Below, piece after piece: positions 14,018-32,027 of a DNA stretch of 64,000 bases (its first letter is position 1; each line of letters starts with the position of its first letter). The DNA lies in contig CM022667.1 in assembly GCA_012295275.1 (NCBI GenBank), positions 20,240,410 to 20,304,409 on the forward strand, given 5' to 3'. Origin of the DNA: Chrysomallon squamiferum (lineage: Eukaryota > Mollusca > Gastropoda > Neomphalida > Peltospiridae). The notes beneath the pieces were generated by a model, which saw nothing but the letters and a program-made list of their open reading frames with translations, searched no databases and was not told the origin of the DNA. Position numbers and translations under genes: made by a program.

Positions 14018-14108
14018 CTCCCGCAGTACCGTAAGATGATTTTCCGTCACCAAGCGGGGCCTCTTCGTCGACGTCAGGTTTAGTTACGGTAAATCGAACA
14101 GCTGCCAT
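14018..14108 (-). CDS. Candidate first coding exon (1a) of an SLC12-like cation-chloride cotransporter
   Basis: The minus-strand ATG at 14108 has an excellent start context (ACCATGG). It encodes 30 residues beginning MAAVRFTVTKPDVDEEAP, then one base before a consensus donor GAG|GTAAGTT (exon end 14018, phase 1). The RFTV tetrapeptide fits the [R/K]Fx[V/I] docking motif for SPAK/OSR1 kinases. An N-terminal arginine- or histidine-FTVT/FxV stretch is typical of K-Cl cotransporter isoforms (KCC2a, KCC3). These membrane carriers move chloride with potassium and are controlled by WNK-SPAK phosphorylation. Only the N-terminus is visible; the twelve-helix carrier domain would be left of the window. 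Other proteins carry RFxV motifs, so the family call is moderate at best. NSUN2 lies 2.2 kb upstream on the same strand. Confidence 0.45.
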
Positions 14109-14616
14109 GGTTCGATTTTTTATTTATTTATCAAGTTTATAATAAAAATGTCATATCTACTCGTGCTATCTCTTTAATCTGTGACAGTTAAGTACCGGAT
14201 GAGCTTAAATAAACTTGACTAATTACTACCGGAAATTTCAAGGAAACTCAAATTTACTAATTTACTATTTAGAGAGATCTTAAAACAAAAGCACCGACTG
14301 AGTTGACAAGACAAACTTTTAATTAAAAAGTTAATTCTCTTGCAGAATACAGATTATTCTTAACAATTTTTGGATAAGGAAATGTTATTACATTTAATAC
14401 TATCGATATCAATTTAAAATAGTAGTTTTAAAAAAAATGTAAACGTGGTGAAAAATATTTGTTTTCCTAAATATAAAATTTCTTTTTTCTTTGTTGAAGA
14501 TTCTATCATGGGAGACAACTATATTTATTTATCGAGGAAAAGTAAAATGAATAATTATTTTTGAGTATTTAATACAACGAGAAGAAGTAAACAATAAAAT
14601 AGTTTTCTTAATATTC

Positions 14617-14647
<31 letters not shown>

Positions 14648-15721
14648 CGAAGAAGAAAAAAGAAAAAGAAAAAATAACAACAATAAACAAAAAAGCACAC
14701 TTGTCTGAAAATGTAAAATGGCCTGGTTGCCAGACAAAAAATTGTACAATTTGTTTTATCTTCTTAATTACAAAATTTATAATGTTAAAGTATTTTAAAG
14801 ATACTTTGATGATTTCTGATATCATGTTTAAAAATATATTCTCATTACAAATAGGAGTAATGTATGGTTGTAAATATATTTTATCCTTTTGTTTGTGTGT
14901 GTGTGTGCCACTATTGCCTTTAGCTTTTATAGTAAATAAAGAGGAGAAAGCTATTTGTTGTCCACACTGAGAGGTAAAGGTCTGTTAAAGGTAACATTTG
15001 TAAATGAATTAATAAATAAACAGCAGGGTTGCTCTGATCAGAGAAATTCAGGAAAATGTTATCTGGATCATAACAAATTGTCATTTTCTGTATATTTAAA
15101 TGTATTGATGAACACAATCATAGATTTGAAAATTAGAATACGATTTCATTGGTTAATTTAACAAGTTTGAATGCTTATGCTATTTAATTATGTATGCTAT
15201 AACTGGGAAATAATAATTAAAAACTAGTGTAACAGCATGATTAGACCAAATGAATTTTTGATTTTCAGAATTATCTGTATGTATAAATATAACTTAATTT
15301 GACTGAAATCTTTTTGGTGCAGTCTTTTTTTTTCAAAATATAATTTAAACAGATGCCTAATAATGTTATGAAAAAGATAATTTTAAAACAGTTATTAAGG
15401 TGAGAACAGACAGTGAAAAGTATTTATTATGTTTTTAAATGATTTTTTTGTAGTGTTGATTTATCTTCTGGCAGAACAAATTATTTTTTTTAGTCGTATC
15501 TGTCACAGGTTTCTGTCCTTGGACAGTTTCCATCCCCAGCTGGCTCTTGTGAATCTTTTTATACAACTAATTTCTTCATTTTATTATTTATACTTCATCT
15601 GTTTGTTGCATATTTTTTCCTTATAATTACAGTATACACAGTATACTAAAACAGAAAAATGTAAATAGTTTTGTCCCTAGTAAAGGCTCTTCATAAAGTA
15701 ATAAAGACAATTAAAACCACA
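14109..15721. other. Intergenic DNA between the SLC12-like 5' end and the NSUN2 3' end
   Basis: AT-rich, with a 27-bp poly-A near 14621-14647. It includes the presumed promoter and 5' UTR of exon 14018-14108. No TATA box, CpG-rich island or further exon could be supported. Confidence 0.5.
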
Positions 15722-16277
15722 GATAAAAGTCTTAAAAGATGTTTATTGTTTCTCATCAACATAAAACATGTGGTAACATCCACATCACATTTGTGGTGAA
15801 GAAATTTGTTTTTATCAGTTCATACTTCATAATTTTTTATAATCTTTATACTATACTGAATTCATAAATTTAAAATAACAGAATCAAGAATTTTAAATTC
15901 AACATTTTTCAAATAATTTATTTCTAAAAATAACCAGAAGTACTAAAATACAACTGATTAAAAATAACGATAAATTTTTTAAATAATTTTTGTTTCTTTT
16001 TTTTTTTTTTTTTTTTATAAAAACTAATAAAATCTCACTCACGAACATTAAAAAAATAATGTAAAAGATGTTGAATTTTATTGTTTATTTAACAATTTCC
16101 AACTTGAATTATTAGTTGAAAGCTAAATTATTTCAGGTGGCCTTTTCTCACTTATTTTTTTTTACATTTACAACTTTTCAGATTTTTTATTACATTTCAG
16201 CTTTCATCATGATTTTTTCCACTTACTATTTTGAGATTTTGCAACATTTCTCCCAAAAGATATTTTTTTATCAGTTA
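15722..16277 (-). other. Probable NSUN2 3' UTR with candidate poly(A) signal
   Basis: After the NSUN2 stop codon (16280-16278) the minus strand stays non-coding. Canonical AATAAA hexamers (TTTATT on plus) occur near 16084, 15918 and 15742-15747. The last one, in the context AACAATAAACATC, would place cleavage near 15722. The exact end cannot be chosen without transcript data. Confidence 0.3.
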
Positions 16278-25234
<8,957 letters not shown>

Positions 25235-26214
25235 CTTGTACACGTTACGTGAAAGAAGGGCGACCCAAGGAGTCAACTTCTTAATGTTTGTTGCTGAGAG
25301 CTAGTAGAACATTTATCCGACAAAAATAAAACATGTGGATATTTTCCTAAACCGATTTTTAACAATGCATCGCTGCTGAAAACATAACTGGTAAAGAAAC
25401 CAGTCCGGTCCGATGGAACAATCCAAACTACATCAAATCAGACAGCTGTAATTAATTTTGAATATTTGATAACCTAAAACACAAACATTCTCATTTTCTT
25501 CATTATCTTTTTTGGTGTTTTTTTTGTTAACTTTATAACTCGGATCCCAGATTAAACATGCAATAATCTGAATAATAATAATTTTAAATAATGTTACAGA
25601 GTATTTGAATAATGAACACTATAACTCTAATGCTGTAACTAATAAAATTAATGTTTCTGTTTATCAATATAAAATCTTATTAAACGTTAGTTCTGGTTTA
25701 TCAGTCTAATCATTACAGCATAATTATAACCTAATTATCATTATGAATTACTGAATGAACTGAAAGTATTTGATTTTAGCATTAGAACAAATTGCTGCAT
25801 CACTCATCGTTATTTATTACTATTGTTTTTTCTTTCGTTTTTACGTGAGGACTGTTTATTTTCATTATAGGGGAAATTCCATGGCTCACGGGACAAAAGG
25901 GGAAAACAATCATTTCAATATTTTATTATGCAAAAGGACAAAATTTATTCACAGAATTTCTAGCTTTCAGAAAATAATGAAAATTCATTTTGACTCTATT
26001 TTTTTCACTGTGAATTGATGTGAAGATGCATCACAGAACTTCAGAACTACTCACTACTCCAAAATAGGAATATTAAGCACACTGCAACCAAACTGGCTTT
26101 GACACTCCATTTGACTCATTTTATAATGTCCATTGCATTCGTTTAAAATAATTTTTGGAAATAGCTAACTGAATATCGTATTTGAAGCATTTGTGCCCAA
26201 TCAGTGAAACGTCG

Positions 26215-26245
<31 letters not shown>

Positions 26246-26312
26246 AGTAAAAAATAATCTAAATTGTTTATGTGAGAAGAAAATCTGAAGCTATACTATC
26301 ATGTTCTGTCTA

Positions 26313-26416
26313 CTTCTCTTAGTACTAGCCAAGGCAAAGTTTTAAAATGTATCACTCAGTCTTCAAATTATGTTATCTCTATTTGAGATAGAAAAGAAAA
26401 CTGCAACATCTGCCAC
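26313..26416 (+). repeat. Dispersed repeat, copy 1
   Basis: About 104 bp beginning TTCTCTTAGTACTAGCC and containing CAAAGTTTTAAAATGTATCACTCAGTC. It is nearly identical to 29126-29230 in the same orientation. It ends in AACATCTGCCAC, where copy 2 ends AACATCCGTCAC. Family not recognised. Confidence 0.85.
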
Positions 26417-26422
26417 GTGTAA

Positions 26423-26596
<174 letters not shown>

Positions 26597-27027
26597 TTGC
26601 TATTAAAATTCAACTGATAAAACTGAGACCTCTATTGGATGACGTAACATGACGGTATACATCCAGTAATCTGTGGTTTTATTAGCAGATTTAGAAGTTC
26701 ATGACAAGAAAAGTGACATTTATTTTGTAAAATATTATGTATTATGTATTTTTAATTTGTACTGTGCAACTTAAAGAAAACAATTATAATATTTAAGTGG
26801 ATATTTATGCCTTATTTTCTCGTTTATAAGAAATCGATATGTAATTACTAGGTCTGTTTGTCTGGGCAAATGCTTTACTCAACGATGAAACTAAAATTTA
26901 GATTTTGCGTATATAATGACTTTTTCATTTTTCGCGCTGTTGTAATAAAAGGATTCATCGATGTTGATTTTAGAATTGTTTTCATCTCTAACCGTGTAAA
27001 ATTGGAATTGTAATATATGGCGTTTTA

Positions 27028-27029
<2 letters not shown>

Positions 27030-27072
<43 letters not shown>

Positions 27073-27186
27073 TTTCCTTTCTTTTTTCCTTTTATTGTTG
27101 TTGTTGTTGTTGTTACCAGGTATACATTTAAATAGCCATAAAATTGGAAGTAGAAATTACTATTTTGTCAAAACATATTGACCAAA

Positions 27187-27217
<31 letters not shown>
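27030..27217. repeat. (TTTC)n, (GTT)n and poly-T cluster
   Basis: TTTC units at 27030-27073, GTT units near 27099-27114, and a 29-bp poly-T at 27189-27217. Confidence 0.92.
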
Positions 27218-27219
<2 letters not shown>

Positions 27220-27409
27220 CTTTTTCCATTTTTATCTCTAAATTAGAACAAATCAAGTTGTAGCAGTGGATTTTTCGAGAGCAAATTATCACATTTAACT
27301 GTACTGCTTTATAGTCTACATTAGTAACTTTATTTTTAAATTTAGTTAAGGTTCACGCATAATTTTTTTCATCCATTCTGCAAGTTTTTTGTGTAAAATA
27401 TTATTGAAT

Positions 27410-27410
<1 letters not shown>

Positions 27411-27478
<68 letters not shown>
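27411..27478. repeat. (CT)n microsatellite
   Basis: About 34 pure CT units. Confidence 0.97.
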
Positions 27479-27480
<2 letters not shown>

Positions 27481-28352
27481 CAGTCAGTGATTTTTATTGA
27501 AAGAAGTTATAAAAAAACTGATAATCTATTAAAAAAAAAAAAAATCCACTTAAGCATTAAAAAGTTCTTAATAAACTTTAAAATAAACACTGGAATAAAT
27601 TTACTCTGATTCTATTTCCCAATGCACATCCGAAAAGTCCGGAGTCTATCAACCGAAAACACCCGAGTCAATTCCCCGAGAATCAACGAAAGAAAGGGCG
27701 GAAACATGACGAGCAAATCGTACACGGTGTTCAAGTCAACTGATAAAGACATATAATTATGAAGAAAAAAGGTATTTTGGTTTTTATGCATTTTGCAAAA
27801 TGAAATTTGTAATAATATTAAACAAGAATTATACAAATAGTGCACTAAGAATTATATCAAAAACGTATCAATATCAATATTTAGTGTGAAATCTTTTTTG
27901 ACATTTAAACTTTATAAAATTGTAAGCTACAGATCCGCTTTAATTTAATGTCAATCAAACGAAACACATACTAGCGCCATTTTAAAGGACTGACGTCACA
28001 TTTCTTGCCTTCTCCGTCACGTCGTCAATGGCAACCAATTGTGACTTTCAGAAACCAGTTCTAACGCGTAAGAAGAGGTTCTCGATCGGAAATCAAATTT
28101 CAAACTCGGCATTCAGGAGACAGTAAATTAGTTATGGTTTCTGAAAATGTAGATTCCGATCTTCACTATTTTGGCGAAGCTCCTAAATGTGCGTCCAAAA
28201 CATTTATTTTTATTATTATTATTTTTAAATTTAAAAAAAAAAAAAATCCTTTCCCCCTTTTTTGCCTTATTGTTTTGTTCTTAGTATTGCTTGTTTTTTT
28301 TTTTTTGTTTTTTTCTCTCTCTTTTTTTCTTCCGCATCATATATAAAAACAC

Positions 28353-29125
28353 GTACTTCATTCATTATTTCACTATTTCATTATTTCATTTATACATTAT
28401 TTCATTATTTTATTTATTCATTATTTCATTCATTCATTGTTTGATTATTCCATTCATTGGTTCATTATTTCATTCATTCATTCATTCCTTATTTCATTTA
28501 ATTATTTTATTCATTCATTGTTTCATAATTTCATTCATCCACTCATTTATTATTTCATCATTTCAGTCCATCACTTCATTTCATCATCTCATTTCATCTC
28601 AACTTCTCACCTTCTCAACTCATCTCATCCCATCTCATTTCATCATCTCATCTCATCGCACCATCTCATCATCCATTTCAGCTCACCTCATCTCATCTCA
28701 TTATCTCATTTCATTTCATCTCATTTGATTATCATTTGATCATCTCATCTCATTTCGTTTCGTCATACCATCTCGTCTCATCATCTCCTTTCATCCCATC
28801 ATCTCCTCAACTCATCTGATATCATCTCATCTCATCATGTCATTTCATCTCATCATGTCATTTCATTTCATCACCTTATCTCTTCTTTTCTCTTATCATC
28901 TCATCTCATGATTTGATCTCATCATCTCATTTCATTTCATCTCATCTCATATCTCATTTCATTTCACCAAATTTCATCACCTCATCTCTTCTCATCATCT
29001 TATCTTCTCATCTGATCTGATCTTTTCATTTCATCTCATCATCTTAACTCATCTCATTTCATTTCATCTCATCATTTCATCTCATCATTTCATCTAATCA
29101 TTTCATCATCTCATCTCATTTCTAA
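28353..29125. repeat. ~770-bp degenerate TCATY pentanucleotide array
   Basis: Almost the whole stretch is built from TCATT and TCATC words mixed with TTCAT and CTCAT. It starts TTCATTATTT-rich and drifts to CATCTCATCTCAT-rich. There is no higher-order unit that I can see. The array ends directly at copy 2 of the dispersed repeat (29126). Confidence 0.93.
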
Positions 29126-29230
29126 TTCTCTTTGTACTAGCCAAGGCAAAGTTTTAAAATGTATCACTCAGTCTTCAAATTATCTGGTGTCTGTATCTGA
29201 GAGAGACAGGAAAACTGTAACATCCGTCAC
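29126..29230 (+). repeat. Dispersed repeat, copy 2
   Basis: Direct-orientation partner of 26313-26416. The first ~65 bp are nearly identical, then the copies diverge with small indels. It ends in GTAACATCCGTCAC; similar words recur near 30689 (TAACATCCGATAC) and 30858 (TAACGTCCGTCAC), hinting at a repeat family in this region. Confidence 0.85.
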
Positions 29231-29862
29231 ATTCAAATAAATCAAGAAATCTTTTTACTACAGACTTATTTATTCAACATTTGTGAACAAAACGTGGTTT
29301 CTTCAAATACGAGTGAGGTCAGCAGCAGCACAATGATAGTTTTTACCCACAATTCTTCAGTTTTTTTAAAGGAAAAATCCAATCCAATTTCATCAAGCAA
29401 CATGCTCAAAACAAATGTATTCAATTTTTTAAACTGTTTTGAAAAATTCTTATTTCCAGCCCAAGAAAAAGAGAATGTTACAACGTAATCACAGATTTTT
29501 GAAATTAAAACTAATGAGAGACTGGATGCATTCAAATGTGCCCAGTCCCTAGATAAAAGCAGTGACCCATGTTAAATGAACATTGGAATCATTTCAACGC
29601 ACTCCTAAACTAAACATGGCGATCACTGACATGGATGACGGAAGTGACTTGGTATGTCTTGAAGAATGATTTAGACGAGAAAATTTCAAAAGTAGTAGAA
29701 GAGGGAACAAGTAATCATTTGTGCCTTTTCATTTCCTCCATATTACCCCCAATTTATGAAACACTGCTAAATTATACATGTCGGTACCAGGATGAAATAC
29801 AAAGTGCTCATTAGCAGTTACATCAAGTAAGCCTTTTTACAGTATTCATATGGCATACTGGC

Positions 29863-30300
29863 ATGCTGCACTCAACTGTGATGGCATCTGATAATCTTGC
29901 ACAACCGAAAGACACTGCGATAGTGGACCTTGACATGCTGTTGGAGATGATCCCCAAACTGATTTGGTCTGGTTTCAAAATTCAAAAACGGCTTCCTAAC
30001 AGCTCCTATGATTTCTTTACAGAAAACCATAAGAAACAATATTCAGTGAAATTTCTTTCTCATTTCTCATGACAAAGGCCCTGTTGATTGTGTTTGTGGC
30101 TTTGTGAAACTGAATGTCTGGGCTGCCGTGAAACAAAAGGAGACAACAATGGTGAAGCATGCATCTTCCTTTGTTGAGGTGTCTAGGGTCAAGCAGTGTA
30201 CTTGAAATGAATACTTCCGATATAGATAAACGACATGAGACCCTCAAACAGAAAGAGCTCAAGTCCCAACTATCAGAGGAATTGTACTGGTTCACTAACT
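29863..30300 (+). pseudogene. Broken copy of a repetitive invertebrate protein gene (GKGPxDGxGG-type motif)
   Basis: Two overlapping frames together look like one protein. One runs 29863-30072 and contains PKLIWSGFKIQ and QYSVKFLSHFS. Another becomes open before 30068 and contains HDKGPVDCVCGFVKLNVW up to a stop at 30203-30205. A third frame resumes after that and stops near 30308. I recall a family of repetitive, uncharacterised invertebrate proteins with a conserved SHGKGPVDGxGGxxKR-like stretch; this copy would have degraded glycines and at least two frameshifts. The family recall is unverified and the function unknown. No intact copy or flanking repeats were found here. Confidence 0.4.
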
Positions 30301-31040
30301 CACACTGAGGATGATCTCACTGTCCCCGTTATTCTGACGAGTGATAAAAAACAATGAAGAGATTCCCCTATTGTGATTAATCATGCTTTTGATATAAAGC
30401 CATGACACCATCGTAATCATCCATTAAAATGATTTTATCATCACATCTGTGAAATAGACACTACTTAATACGGACAGAGATTTTCATTTTATGTTAGTGG
30501 ACAAAACGCCCGTCACGCACAATTAGGTAATAATACCTTTCTTGTACATTGTTTTCAAGCTGAATTAAAACTGGCTTTCTTCTATAGCCTTTCACCTTCA
30601 CTCCAATAGTAAACATTTATTTGTACAGTTTATAGATTTCAGACAATTTTGAAATGAAGTTAGATGGATGTCACCCATTTCTTTTTGCTGTAACATCCGA
30701 TACGATCACATTTCTCATTACCTAACAAGCCATAGATATTCCTGGGCTCTTTTCTCTATGATACCAAATAGATGTGGCCATGTTATTTGTGGCCATATTA
30801 CTGGTAGACCGATACTAGCAATCAGGGCAGCTGGAATGCGTCTAACCCCTCTGAATGTAACGTCCGTCACCGTGGAATTGCCTATAGTCACATATTATTA
30901 CCAAAATCAACATATTATATATATATATATATTAAAAAGTATTAAAAAAAAAAAATAATAATAATAATAACAAATATTACTATAATTATAGTTTGGATAC
31001 ATGGTAAAGTTTTTGCAAAATCTTTATTCACGTAAAAGTG

Positions 31041-31041
<1 letters not shown>

Positions 31042-31130
<89 letters not shown>
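31042..31130. repeat. (CA)n microsatellite
   Basis: About 44 uninterrupted CA units. Confidence 0.97.
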
Positions 31131-31132
<2 letters not shown>

Positions 31133-31383
31133 TATTTATATTAAAATATTAGACATACATTCCGTTCACTTTCGTTCGTGTTTATTAGGAGAAATGAGGT
31201 AATCTCGAGCTCTACCCAACGTGTTAATCAGCTGACGGTTACGTCACTGTTTAGGTTTCCGAGTCGGTGATTTTACGATAAGGGTCTTGGGTTTATTCTT
31301 GTTGCGTATGGACGACTAAATGAACCAGCGAACTCGACAATGACCGATCTAAAGGAATATAAAGCCAAAATTATAGATAAATG

Positions 31384-31525
31384 AGTATATTAGCCGGAAT
31401 CGTTGCAAACAGTAGATATAAACCTATTTCTGGCGGAGAACGAGCGATATCCATCCAAATGTCCGTCTGAGCTGTTCTCCGCCAGGGAATACTCGGACTA
31501 ATCCGGGGCATACTCCGTCTTCAAA
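31384..31525. repeat. Foldback (inverted repeat) with GC-rich perfect core
   Basis: CTGGCGGAGAAC (31430-31441) and GTTCTCCGCCAG (31474-31485) are perfect 12-bp complements around a 32-nt loop. Outer flanks (GAGTATATTAGCCGGAAT near 31384 and its approximate complement near 31500-31525) extend the foldback imperfectly. It may be a small foldback element or a regulatory palindrome near the 3' side of the Toll-like receptor gene. Confidence 0.7.
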
Positions 31526-32027
31526 CTTTAAGCTGCAGATACTGGAAAAATAATTTTAATGGCTTTTGAACATTATAATATTTAACTGTGATAAAATGTG
31601 CTGCTAATTTATATAAAAATTATTTTAAAATAATGAAGATTATTTATTAACGGTATTTAGCATGTCATGTGACGGCCTTATCTAATATTAATCAGTAATG
31701 GCAAAACTGATTTCGAGTCCTATCATTTTTCAAAACCATTAACATTTTGAAAATTCTTTGGACGATGATCTCAGCTGGTGAGATTATGAAATTATTGTGA
31801 ACCAGTTCCTCCGGCCATAAGGTAATGACTACCAGAAGTGTATATAATATATTTTAATGTGAAAAATAATAACAGAAAACCCCCAAATACCACTGTATGC
31901 TTTATTTATATATACATATGTTTAATCCGACAAATAATTTTCTCGATTTGTTTTTACTGCAATTTGTATAACCCATTACATAAATATTAGATTTTTAAAA
32001 ATGTCATTAACTGTTTATAATAATCAT

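Noticed and set aside
28262-28739. 100- to 145-codon plus-strand frames rich in Ser, Phe, His and Ile
   Set aside because: Produced by the TCATY array and preceding poly-T.
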